From JAJFUG01 sp964473155 (GTDB lineage Bacteria > Gemmatimonadota > Glassbacteria > GWA2-58-10), in assembly GCA_964473155.1 (NCBI GenBank), contig CAYYNT010000054.1:1-30325 (forward strand): a DNA stretch of 30,325 bases, read 5' to 3'. Positions 14,192 through 22,824 of the stretch are shown piece after piece. The first letter of the stretch is position 1. The number at the start of each line of letters is the position of its first letter. Made by a program: the position numbers and the translations under genes. Under the pieces are notes generated by a model. It worked only from the letters and a program-made list of their open reading frames with translations, did not search any database and was not told the DNA's origin.

Positions 14192-17100
14192 ATGAAAACG
14201 GCTCGAAACAAACTGCTCCTGTTCAGCCTCATCCTGACCGTCATTCTGTTCCAGGCCCCGCGCGGTCTTTTCGCGGCTAGTGGCGAAGTGAAAATCTGGG
14301 AAGAGGACCTCACCCTGCCGGCCTACCCGGTCGGTGAAGCTGAAAAGAATCCTGTATTCTACTACGGGCGACGGTATCAGGGCGCGCAGGGACGGGTCTA
14401 TCCCTATCCGTTTCTGGACAAGCTGAGCAATAAAAGCGTTCCCAGGGCTTACCGGGCGGTCTACCTGGAAAACGAGTACGTGAAAATCAGCGTGATCCCC
14501 GAGCTTGGCGGAAGGTTATTCTCAGCGCTCGACAAAACCGACAACTACGATTTCTTCTACCGTCAGCACGTGATCAAACCCTCTCTGATCGGGATGCTGG
14601 GGGCCTGGATCTCGGGCGGCGTGGAATGGAACGTCCCGCACCATCACCGGGCCAGCACTTTCCTGCCGGTGGATTACAAGCTGGAAGAAAATGCGGATGG
14701 CAGCCGGACAGTCTGGGTAGGAGAGACTGAGCTGCGCCAGCGGCTCAAGTGGATGGTGGGGCTGACCTTGCGGCCGGGCCGCTCCTGGGTCGAGGCCACG
14801 GTGCGGGTGGTAAACCCGACTCCTTTCACCACGAGTTTCCTGTACTGGGCGAATGTCGCGGTGCACGCCGATTCCTCGTACCAGGTGATTTTCCCGCCCT
14901 CGGTGGACTGGGGTGTCGGGCACGCCAAGCACGAATTCACCCGCTGGCCCTGGTCGGATGATGTTTACGGCGGGATGGAAGGTTACACGGGAGGCCGCGA
15001 CCTGAGCTGGTGGAAAAACCATCCCTCGCCAATTTCGATTTTCGCTTTCGAGGCGGGCGAGGATTTCATGGGCGGCTACAACCACAAGCTCGACGCCGGT
15101 GTGCTGCACGTGGCCGACCACCATCTTGTGCCTGGCAAGAAGCTCTGGGAATGGGGCCCCGGGACTGTGGCCCAGGCCTGGGACAAGATACTGACCGAAA
15201 CCGACGGCCCGTATATCGAGATCATGGTCGGGGCATTCTCCGACAACCAGCCGGATTATTCCTGGATTCAGCCTGGAGAAGTGAAAACCTTCACCCAGCG
15301 CTGGTACCCGATCCGCGCTATCGGCGGGGCGAAAAACGCCAACACCGAGGCCGCGGTCAACCTGACAATGGACGGGGGACGGGCCGAGGTGGGGTTCAAC
15401 GTTACCTCCGCGCGTCCAGGCTGCCGTGTCATTTTGACTCGCAACGGACAGAATATCCTGGAAGAGACGGCCGATCTCAGTCCTGGCTCACCTTATACCA
15501 AAAAAGTCGATTTGCCGGCCGGAACCCAGGAAACCGAACTGCGGGCGGCCCTTCTTGACAATCTTGGCCGCGAGCTGGTGGCCTATCAGCCGGTCAAGCG
15601 CGAGCCTGCGCCCCGTCCCGAAGCAGTCACCGCACCGGAGCATCCGGAAAAGATAAAAACGAACGAGGAGCTTCTGCTCGCCGGGCAGCGTCTTGAGCAG
15701 TTCCACAGCGCGGCCATGGAGCCGGACCCTTACTACGAGGAGGCCCTTCGCCGCGATCCGGGCGATTACCGGGTCAACACGGCGCTGGGACTGATGCACC
15801 TTAAACGCGGGCGCTTCGAGGATGCCAGAAAGCTGTTCGAGGCGGCTGTCGCCAGGATCACTGCCCAGCACACGCGTCCGCGGGACGGCGAGGCGCTTTA
15901 TTATCTGGCGGTGACAAGCGAGTTCCTGGGCGATTACGCCGGGGCCGAGGAGGCTTTTTACCGGGCAAGCTGGAGCGCGGCCTGGTATTCACAATCGTTC
16001 CACGCCCTGGCGCGTCTGGCCTGCCGGAAGGGAGATTTCAACACCGCCCTGGAGCGCCTGGAGCGCGCCCGCTCGGCCAACACGCAGGACGCGCGTATCC
16101 TGTGCCTGGAAGCCGCCGCCCTGCGCCATCTTGGACGCAGCGGCGCGGCGGCCGAGCTGGCCGCGCAGGCCCTGGCCCTTGACTGCCTTGACCACGTGGC
16201 CGCCTGCGAGCTGGCCTTGGACAAGGGCGCGACCGGCGACCCGCTGGACGGGAAAGCGGCGTCCATCGCCAATCCGCTCCAGACCAGGCTGGAAGTGGCC
16301 TGTCATTACATAAATGCCGGAATGAACGCGGAGGCCGTACAGGTCCTTTCGCCCCTGGCCCCCGCAAGCGGAGCGGCCAACCCGCTGGTATATTATTATC
16401 TGGCGGACCTGAACCGCAACCTGGGCCTTGATAACCGCGCCGCCGCCTGCCTGGAGCTTGCGGCGAAACAGAGTGCGGACCTCGTGTTCCCGTTCCGCCT
16501 GGAGACGATCGGCGTGCTGCGGAGGGCCATAGCCGCATCTCCGAAAGACGGCCGCGCTCCTTACTATCTGGGCAACCTTCTGTTCGAGGGCCAGCCCGAG
16601 GCCGCCATTGCCTGCTGGGAGAGCGCCCGAACCCTTGAACCCACGCTGCCGGCTATTCACCGGAACCTTGGCGTAGCTTATTACCGCATCCGCAAGGACA
16701 TCCCGGCCGCTACGGCCAGCCTCGAACAGGCGGCTAAACTGAACCCGCGGGACCCGCGCGTGCGCCTGGAGCTGGACCAGATGTACGAGGCCGGGAAGAT
16801 GGCCCCGGAAAAACGTCTTGCGGTGCTTGAAAAGAACCATGCCCTGGCCCTGGCCAGTGATGAGCTGCTGTCGCGTGAAATCAGCCTGCTTGTCCGCCTG
16901 GGGCGCTACGACCGCGCGCTGGAACTTCTGCGCGGCCATCATTTCCACACCTGGGAGGGTGGCGGAGAGATTCACGGCGTATATGCCGCCGCATGCCGTC
17001 AGCGCGGAGACAGTCACCTGAGGCGGAAGGACTTCAAGCGCGCGCTGGCTGATTTCCAGGCCGCACTTGAGTATCCGGACAACCTGGAAGTCGGTCGTCC

Positions 17101-17530
17101 ACTGGATGGCGGGCCAGCCTGCGAGGCGTACTATCTGATCGGGATGGCGTACAAGGGCATGGGAGACAAGCCCAAAGCGGCTGAATATTTTGAAAAAGCT
17201 CTCGAGCGCAGGCAGCCGCCCTCGGAGTTGCTCTGGGCACAGGGGATGTCGCTGCGTGAACTGGGGCGCGACGCCGAGGCTGCCGCGGCTTTCAAGGCCC
17301 TGTTGGATGCCGGAAACCGTCAGCTCAATCCGGACCCCGAGAATGCGTTTTTCGCCAAATTCGGCCACCGCGCCACACGCGAGGGCACTCTGGCGGATGC
17401 GCATTACCTGATCGGACTCGGCCTGACCGGGCAGGGTGATACAGCCGGGGCGAAAGTCGAGTTCACGAAAGCGCTGGAGCTGGACCTGACGCACACCGGC
17501 GCGGCCTGGCAGCTCGCCCGTCTGAAATAA
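14192..17530 (+). CDS. secreted DUF5107-TPR protein
   Basis: The product has 1112 residues. It starts with a signal peptide (MKTARNKLLLFSLILTVILF, cleavage near FAA-SGE at 29). Residues about 37-375 match DUF5107, a galactose-mutarotase-like beta-sandwich: YVKISVIPELGGRLFSALDK near 99, SGGVEWNVPHHHR near 142, FTTSFLYWANVAVH near 213, and EWGPGTVAQAWDKILTETDGPYIEIMVG near 323. After a linker, about 505-1112 is a long array of tetratricopeptide repeats, for example YRVNTALGLMHLKRGRFEDA. DUF5107-TPR proteins are found in polysaccharide-degrading bacteria and are thought to act on carbohydrates; no reaction can be claimed here. Aromatic and His-rich motifs suggest a sugar-binding face. AGGA precedes the ATG. 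It is monocistronic, ending before a strong terminator. Confidence 0.9.
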   Translation: MKTARNKLLLFSLILTVILFQAPRGLFAASGEVKIWEEDLTLPAYPVGEAEKNPVFYYGRRYQGAQGRVYPYPFLDKLSNKSVPRAYRAVYLENEYVKISVIPELGGRLFSALDKTDNYDFFYRQHVIKPSLIGMLGAWISGGVEWNVPHHHRASTFLPVDYKLEENADGSRTVWVGETELRQRLKWMVGLTLRPGRSWVEATVRVVNPTPFTTSFLYWANVAVHADSSYQVIFPPSVDWGVGHAKHEFTRWPWSDDVYGGMEGYTGGRDLSWWKNHPSPISIFAFEAGEDFMGGYNHKLDAGVLHVADHHLVPGKKLWEWGPGTVAQAWDKILTETDGPYIEIMVGAFSDNQPDYSWIQPGEVKTFTQRWYPIRAIGGAKNANTEAAVNLTMDGGRAEVGFNVTSARPGCRVILTRNGQNILEETADLSPGSPYTKKVDLPAGTQETELRAALLDNLGRELVAYQPVKREPAPRPEAVTAPEHPEKIKTNEELLLAGQRLEQFHSAAMEPDPYYEEALRRDPGDYRVNTALGLMHLKRGRFEDARKLFEAAVARITAQHTRPRDGEALYYLAVTSEFLGDYAGAEEAFYRASWSAAWYSQSFHALARLACRKGDFNTALERLERARSANTQDARILCLEAAALRHLGRSGAAAELAAQALALDCLDHVAACELALDKGATGDPLDGKAASIANPLQTRLEVACHYINAGMNAEAVQVLSPLAPASGAANPLVYYYLADLNRNLGLDNRAAACLELAAKQSADLVFPFRLETIGVLRRAIAASPKDGRAPYYLGNLLFEGQPEAAIACWESARTLEPTLPAIHRNLGVAYYRIRKDIPAATASLEQAAKLNPRDPRVRLELDQMYEAGKMAPEKRLAVLEKNHALALASDELLSREISLLVRLGRYDRALELLRGHHFHTWEGGGEIHGVYAAACRQRGDSHLRRKDFKRALADFQAALEYPDNLEVGRPLDGGPACEAYYLIGMAYKGMGDKPKAAEYFEKALERRQPPSELLWAQGMSLRELGRDAEAAAAFKALLDAGNRQLNPDPENAFFAKFGHRATREGTLADAHYLIGLGLTGQGDTAGAKVEFTKALELDLTHTGAAWQLARLK

Positions 17531-17552
17531 ACTGCGTCCATGACAGTCGTCT

Positions 17553-17600
17553 GTTTAATAATCAGGGGCCATTTTTTCTGATGGCCCCTGATTATTAAAC
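17553..17600. terminator. bidirectional terminator, 20-bp perfect stem
   Basis: GTTTAATAATCAGGGGCCAT (17553-17572) pairs perfectly with 17581-17600 around an 8-base loop (TTTTTCTG). It lies between two convergent genes, 22 bases after the DUF5107-TPR stop and 68 bases beyond the end of the minus-strand ferredoxin gene. The outer A/T bases can act as a U-run on either strand. Confidence 0.85.
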
Positions 17601-17668
17601 AACGCTTAATACCAATCTGACATCAAACAAATGGCATTATCTCTTTTGAAACTGCCAGAACCTCGCAA

Positions 17669-18814
17669 TCAGACCGGCAGAATCCTGATCACCGATACCG
17701 GGCACACCACCTGGCAGGCCCCACATCCGGTGCATCGTCCGGTGATTACCTCCGGCCGCGCGCCGACACCACCCTCCGTCTGCCGGATATCGACAGCGTC
17801 ATAGGCGCAATAGCGGCGGCACAAGTCGCATTCCCTGTGCGAGGTAAGAAGGCAACCCTCCACCTGTATCCGGGCGATGCCCATTACGAGCCGCTTTTTA
17901 TCCTCCCTCGAGAATTTGCGTATCGCTCCGCTGGAACAGACTGTCCCGCAGGCGGCGCACTCCGGCAGACAGTATCCGTTTTCGAAAGAGATGCTGGGTG
18001 TCAGCAGGCCGGTAAGGTCGGAGGTATCGAAAGACGGCTGTATAATCCCAGTGGGGCAGGCCTTACCGCAATTCCCGCAGCGCAGGCAGGCGGTCTTGAA
18101 TTGCTCCGCGGGCAGCGCTCCCGGCGGGCGGACCGGCTCCGCGGCGTCATCGCCGGACGTTTGATGAAGCGCCAGCTTCAGCCCCACGGCGGCCAGCGCC
18201 CCCAGGGCCAGGCGGCGGCTGTTCATGTACGGCGCGGCGGCAGTGTCTTTTCTCAGGAACCGGCCCCTGAGCGCGGTCAGCATGTCCTGTAAGGCGCCAA
18301 GCGGGCAGATTTTCCGGCACCAGACATGCGGCGCGGCGAAATTGACCCCCACGGCAAGAACAAGACCGGAGGCTTTAAGCACGATTACCCCGGCGGGCTG
18401 CCCGCGGAAGGCGTCGAAGAAAGCGTTGAACAGGTTGAGAGGGTCGAGGATGCCGGTGAGCGGAGCGCCCAGAAGGGCGAGTATCAGACCGGCGGCAAGC
18501 AGCACCCGGCCTATCTCCGGAACGCGGTTCAGATCAGCTTTCGTCTTTCGGACACCGGAGGCCGCATCGCACAGCACCCCCGCCGGGCACATCCATCGGC
18601 AGTACCAGCGCTGGCTCCAGGCGATGAGAACGAGCACCGTCAAAGCCAGGCCATGCAGAATGACAGGCGCATGCCCGGCAAGCAGGGTGTTGAGAAAGAT
18701 AAAGGGGCTGGTCCAGACATAAAGTCCGGTTAACGTGTCCGGGGACAGGGGCAGCGCCAGATAAAGCGCCGCCACCATGGAGATAAGACGGACTTTCCGG
18801 CTTGGCAGTCTCAT
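17669..18814 (-). CDS. NapH-like membrane protein fused to a NapG-like four-cluster ferredoxin domain
   Basis: The product has 381 residues. Four predicted membrane helices (about 8-24, 48-67, 101-121, 142-161) frame two CxxxCP motifs, Cys72/Cys76 and Cys166/Cys170, as in NapH-type quinol dehydrogenase subunits. A fifth helix (about 202-217) follows NSRRLALG at 198-205, which looks like an internal twin-arginine signal. The C-terminal part has four Cys groups for [4Fe-4S] clusters: 243/246/249/253, 282/286/289/293, 321/329/332/336 and 361/364/367/371. Positive charges fall on the cytoplasmic side in this model, putting the ferredoxin part in the periplasm. The start ATGA overlaps the stop of the FAD oxidoreductase gene. 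Probable role: pass quinol electrons to or from that oxidoreductase. Confidence 0.85.
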   Translation of the reverse strand: MRLPSRKVRLISMVAALYLALPLSPDTLTGLYVWTSPFIFLNTLLAGHAPVILHGLALTVLVLIAWSQRWYCRWMCPAGVLCDAASGVRKTKADLNRVPEIGRVLLAAGLILALLGAPLTGILDPLNLFNAFFDAFRGQPAGVIVLKASGLVLAVGVNFAAPHVWCRKICPLGALQDMLTALRGRFLRKDTAAAPYMNSRRLALGALAAVGLKLALHQTSGDDAAEPVRPPGALPAEQFKTACLRCGNCGKACPTGIIQPSFDTSDLTGLLTPSISFENGYCLPECAACGTVCSSGAIRKFSREDKKRLVMGIARIQVEGCLLTSHRECDLCRRYCAYDAVDIRQTEGGVGARPEVITGRCTGCGACQVVCPVSVIRILPV

Positions 18815-20157
18815 CCCAGGTTGGCATTCTGCTGTTTAAGGAGCGCCTGCACCTTGAGGATATCCACCGTCCTGACGGAGCTTCCGGACCGGGCGGCGAC
18901 AGCCGCCGCGGCCCCGGCCCCGTGCCCTGTCACCAGGCAGGTCCCGATGATGCGCGTATCCTCGACCAGGCTTTGCTCGAAACAGAAACAGCGTCCGGAG
19001 ACGATCAGGTTTTCCGTTTTTTTCGGAAGCAGCGCGCGGTAAGGTATCTGCCAGAGGGGACGCTTTTTCGTGGGGACAACCCTGCCTTTGTAGAGCATGT
19101 TTGTCCAGGCGCCGCTGATCCCGATAACGTCATCGAACCTTCTGTAAGTCATCGTATCCTCGAGGGTCAGCCTGTACTCTCCGTCCAGTATGCGCGACAT
19201 GCGCACGCCGAGCTGCGCGGCGGTGTCGAGCAGGAAAACCTGCTCGTAGCCTGGCGTATTGCGGATTTTCTGCGTGTTCTCCCAGATCTGGATACGGTAT
19301 TTCTGCTGAAGCTCGGACAGGGTGCGCAGGTCGATCCCGTCCTGGCCGTCATCCCCGTGCATGTTATACCAGTTCACGCTCGGGACAGGCGTCGGGAGGC
19401 CGATGTCCATTTTTGCATAGCCCGGTTTCGAGCGGTCTATCCGGTCCACGTTACCCAGCCTGTGCACCAGTCCGATATGGTATTTCATGTTCTCGAAATT
19501 TTCCCCGGCCAGGCTGAGTATGTCGCCGTCTCCCGTGCCGTCCACCACCATTTTCGGGGCTATCGCCACCCTGCCGGACTTGGTCTCCAGGATCACCGCC
19601 TTTATCCAGCCATTCTCGACTATCACGTTGGAGGCCCAGCAGTGGTAGAGCATCCTGACGCCTGATTCCTTGATCATCAGATCGAGCATGTACTTGCCGG
19701 CCTCGGGGTCGATCACCGGGTTCACCTCGTCGATCACCATGCCGAACTGCCTGAGGCGGCGGGTCACCTCGTCGCCGACGCCGAAAATCACCTGCTTGAA
19801 CTTGCCGGACTTGTCCAGGGCGTGCGTGGAAAGCAACGGCAGGACAAGCCCGCCGGTCCAGAGGCCGCCCAGATGGTTGTAGCGCTCGACCAGGACAGTC
19901 CGCGCCCCGGCCCGTCCCGCGGCAATGGCCGCGGCCACGCCTGCCGGGCCGCCGCCCACCACCAGCACATCCGTCTCCTCGATCACCGGAATCTCCCGCG
20001 CCGGTTCGAGGATGGTCGCCCCGGCCTGTGTCTGCTGGACGGCCAGGGTATCTTTCACGGCAGTCTCTTTCGGCGAGGATTCCCTGCCGCACCCGGCCGC
20101 GCCGGCCACTGCGCCCGCTGAAACCGCGAGAGCGGACATGAAATTTCTGCGCTTCAT
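18811..20157 (-). CDS. FAD-dependent oxidoreductase, Tat-exported lipoprotein
   Basis: This is a 448-residue FAD_oxidored-family protein (PF12831-like). The N-terminus MKRRNFMSAL is a twin-arginine motif, followed by a hydrophobic stretch and lipobox AGAAGC with Cys23. This indicates folded export and lipid anchoring. The dinucleotide fold follows: VLVVGGGPAGVAAA at 64-77, Glu91 for ribose, then NHLGGLWTGG. A second FAD motif, VVDGTGDGD, and the C-terminal NLIVSGRCF and DTRIIGTC segments are typical. I placed the start at 20157 because GAGGG lies upstream and the Tat motif then begins the protein; a frame 36 codons longer lacks both. The substrate is unknown. Its coupling to the membrane ferredoxin gene points to a periplasmic redox reaction linked to the quinone pool. 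Confidence 0.9.
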   Translation of the reverse strand: MKRRNFMSALAVSAGAVAGAAGCGRESSPKETAVKDTLAVQQTQAGATILEPAREIPVIEETDVLVVGGGPAGVAAAIAAGRAGARTVLVERYNHLGGLWTGGLVLPLLSTHALDKSGKFKQVIFGVGDEVTRRLRQFGMVIDEVNPVIDPEAGKYMLDLMIKESGVRMLYHCWASNVIVENGWIKAVILETKSGRVAIAPKMVVDGTGDGDILSLAGENFENMKYHIGLVHRLGNVDRIDRSKPGYAKMDIGLPTPVPSVNWYNMHGDDGQDGIDLRTLSELQQKYRIQIWENTQKIRNTPGYEQVFLLDTAAQLGVRMSRILDGEYRLTLEDTMTYRRFDDVIGISGAWTNMLYKGRVVPTKKRPLWQIPYRALLPKKTENLIVSGRCFCFEQSLVEDTRIIGTCLVTGHGAGAAAAVAARSGSSVRTVDILKVQALLKQQNANLG

Positions 20158-20343
20158 TGAAGTTACCCTCGTTTTTGCTGCAATATGGTTTTGATCAATC
20201 GGCCGGAGTGCAGTGCCGGAGTGTGTAATATTTTCACCCGGGAAAGATGCCTGCGACAGCTTCAATATATGGCATTGTGCTTAAAAAAGGCACAAAAAGC
20301 GGATTTTACTGGTGTGAACAGCTTTTCTATTCAACTGACTTCA

Positions 20344-22311
20344 TCACTGGCTTTCCAGCACGATGCTCTCGCTTTCCGTTTTCAGCACCAGATCGATAAA
20401 ATCCCGCACCCCGCGGTACTGTTCCACCGGTGCTTCCTGCGGCGAGAACCTGACCGAGCGGACAACCCGGATGGAACTGTCCGCCAGGCATTCGACCGAA
20501 CAGTTGAAGGAGGCGAAAGGAAGGACGCTCGAAACCTCTTTCGGGCAGTGCGTCACATGATACCCCGCCGGAGGCTGGATCAGCACCGTATCAGTCCGGT
20601 CAGTCAGACCGCTAAGAGAGACCGGGCCAAGACGGAGGCTGTCATCCAGCGGGTTCCGGCTGAATGTTTTCCAGTTCATTACCGGAAGCATAATAATTTT
20701 ACCGGCAGTCCGTCCCAGTTTCCTGACAGTAAAGCCGGACCTGAACTCCAGCGGCAGGCTGATACTGTCCCGGTTGGCGATATCCAGACGGCTGAACTCC
20801 GCTCCTGGGAAACTGCCGTTCAGGCGCTGGGACCAGTAACTCTGAACGGACGGAGCGTCCATGCTCTGAAGGCGGTAGCGCAGGTTCTGGTTTGCGCTGC
20901 CGGAATGCCTTTCCAGCACCGTGCAATCCGCGCCGCCGTTGGTTTTCATGACAATCCGAGTGTTTCCAATCTCGATATCCGGTTGAAAGCAGGCCCTGGG
21001 GATTCTTTTCAGGTTGCCGCCCCTGTCTCCCAGAACGAGGCAATCCGTGCCGCGGTCCGCCTCCGGGACATTCCCGAACGAGCACATGCTGGCCGTGGGA
21101 TCGAGGTATATTCCCTCCCGCAGAGTTTCCGGCGCCGAATCTGTCCGCGATACCGGCACGTAAGCGATACAGTGGTTGAACTGGTGCGGGCTCGGGAATT
21201 CCGGCCAGATCCGGCCTTCTCCGGCTGTGCGGACAAGCACGGGCAGGGCCTCGATCCCCACTGAATTCAGCAGGCTGCACAAAAGAAGGGCCATGTCCTT
21301 GCAGTCGCCGTATTTCAGCTCGAAAGTCTGCGCCACCGGGTGCGGCTGGAACCCACCGATGCCGATATGTATGGCCACATAGCGGGTGCGCTCGCGGACC
21401 AGGTCGTACAGGGCACGGACAGTATCCAGCCGCGAGGTCGCGGCGGTCACCGCCTTTGACGCCTCCGCCGCCATCTCAGAGGTCACGCCGGCCCGAGGCT
21501 CGAACAGTCTGACCGCCCAGCCGGACACGTCTTCCCAGGCGTCGAAAGCCCAGACCGTGGTGTCAGGTCGCGGAGGCGTACAGCTCAGCAGCAGCATTCG
21601 GACGATGTCACCGAACGGCGGGCTGAGTGGCTCCTCCAGGAAAGGCTCCACGTTATCGGCGCTCCAGCGGAACGTGTTTCCCGCCGCCCGGCTCCGGATT
21701 TCCTCCGGGCAGTTACGCCAGAATGTACGGATGGTCCAGCCCTCCGGGGCTTTCACCGAGACCTCCGCCCTTCCCACCGGGACATTCCACTGCAGTTGCA
21801 GCGGCAGGGAAAGCACCGGGCGTTCATCTTTAATCCGGACAGAAAGGCTCATTCTACCGCTGTCGGACTGCACCTGATCGGTATAAACGAGCGCGCGCAC
21901 GTCCGAGTAAAGGACGAATCCGGGGTAGGCCGGGTAATCGCGGAACTGCTGGCGGCCGATCTTTTGCGGTTTCTCTCCATTCTTTTCTATAGTCAGTTCC
22001 ACGGTCTCTATTTTCTGGCTTCCGCTGTAGCGTAGAACCACCGGGGAGATTTCTTTCCAGCCGCGCCGGTTGAAAACCGTGTACTGAGTTCTCTGCGTGG
22101 CGATCAACTCGTGGCCGTTCCCGCCAATTACATACTCCTGCGTCGACAGGTCGATACGGTAGCCTTTCCGGGCCGCCTGCCTGTCGAACAGCTCCCCGCG
22201 GCTATCCATTGAAAAGGCGGAGGACGCGAACAGTAACTGTACAGAAACGCATAGCATTGCCGCCAGGCTTGCACGCAATTCCATGAAAGCTGATCCCCAT
22301 CGAAAATGCAT
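20344..22311 (-). CDS. secreted DUF3857/transglutaminase-like protein with intact triad
   Basis: The product has up to 655 residues. A signal peptide (LAAMLCVSVQLLFASSAFS) is followed by a DUF3857 beta domain (about 50-240), a transglutaminase-like papain-fold domain (about 285-410) and a DUF3858-like C-terminal beta region. The catalytic residues are all present: Cys337 in YGDCKDMA, His380 in QFNHCIAYVP, Asp404 in YLDPTA. Bacterial members are probably peptidases or amidases of the envelope rather than true cross-linkers. An ATG nine codons in (22284), preceded by GGGG at 10 bases, is an alternative start. It is upstream of the FAD oxidoreductase gene by 186 bases; no firm operon link. It is a paralogue of the gene at 22825-24792. 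Confidence 0.9.
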   Translation of the reverse strand: MHFRWGSAFMELRASLAAMLCVSVQLLFASSAFSMDSRGELFDRQAARKGYRIDLSTQEYVIGGNGHELIATQRTQYTVFNRRGWKEISPVVLRYSGSQKIETVELTIEKNGEKPQKIGRQQFRDYPAYPGFVLYSDVRALVYTDQVQSDSGRMSLSVRIKDERPVLSLPLQLQWNVPVGRAEVSVKAPEGWTIRTFWRNCPEEIRSRAAGNTFRWSADNVEPFLEEPLSPPFGDIVRMLLLSCTPPRPDTTVWAFDAWEDVSGWAVRLFEPRAGVTSEMAAEASKAVTAATSRLDTVRALYDLVRERTRYVAIHIGIGGFQPHPVAQTFELKYGDCKDMALLLCSLLNSVGIEALPVLVRTAGEGRIWPEFPSPHQFNHCIAYVPVSRTDSAPETLREGIYLDPTASMCSFGNVPEADRGTDCLVLGDRGGNLKRIPRACFQPDIEIGNTRIVMKTNGGADCTVLERHSGSANQNLRYRLQSMDAPSVQSYWSQRLNGSFPGAEFSRLDIANRDSISLPLEFRSGFTVRKLGRTAGKIIMLPVMNWKTFSRNPLDDSLRLGPVSLSGLTDRTDTVLIQPPAGYHVTHCPKEVSSVLPFASFNCSVECLADSSIRVVRSVRFSPQEAPVEQYRGVRDFIDLVLKTESESIVLESQ

Positions 22312-22404
22312 TTTCCGCCAACAATTCCGGGTTAAGAAGTTGCAGGGAAGATCGAAAAAAGTTTTACGGGCAAGGCGCGCCGTGCTCGCTACGCCAAATG
22401 TCTC

Positions 22405-22735
22405 AGGAAAAGACAGTCTTTCTTCGGCTCTGCGGCCTTAGGTTTTCGGGTCTCGTTTTCAAGCGGCCCGCTCAGGGCCGTCCGGGGCCGTATGCCCGAG
22501 CCGCGCCAAAGAAGCGGAGTAATGGCCGCGGGCACACTCAAGCCTGAAAAAGCTTCCGCGGCCCGGCGGGCATTCAGCGCCAGCGTCGCCCGGTGACAAT
22601 GGCAGCGTGAGGATACTCCATGCACACCGCTGGCTGAAAAAGAGTTATGGCCTGTGCGAGTTTACGGCCCCAAAGCGTCTTTTGGTCCTTTTCCACAAGC
22701 CGGAAAAGGACATGAAAACCAAAGCCTTTCAATTC
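22405..22735 (+). repeat. dispersed intergenic repeat, copy B
   Basis: This copy lies between the two DUF3857 genes. Its 3' part (22640-22725) matches copy A closely, with hairpin arms at 22685-22694 and 22702-22711. Its 5' part (about 22410-22570) matches the reverse complement of 28235-28355 with more divergence, for example GGCCGTCCGGGGCCGTAT against GGCCGCTCCGGGGCCGTAC. It explains most of the 513-base gap between the two genes. Boundaries are approximate. Confidence 0.75.
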
Positions 22736-22824
22736 CGTGATTCAAGTCCCTGGCTGGAAAATGCTGATTTTCCGCGCTCTTTTCCTGAGAAAAGTTCCGG
22801 ACGATCAGTTTGTCAACATGAGCC

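Noticed and set aside
15989..17494. Long minus-strand open frame (501 codons)
   Set aside because: Antisense shadow of the TPR region; composition is rich in Gln/Arg/Gly with no motif.
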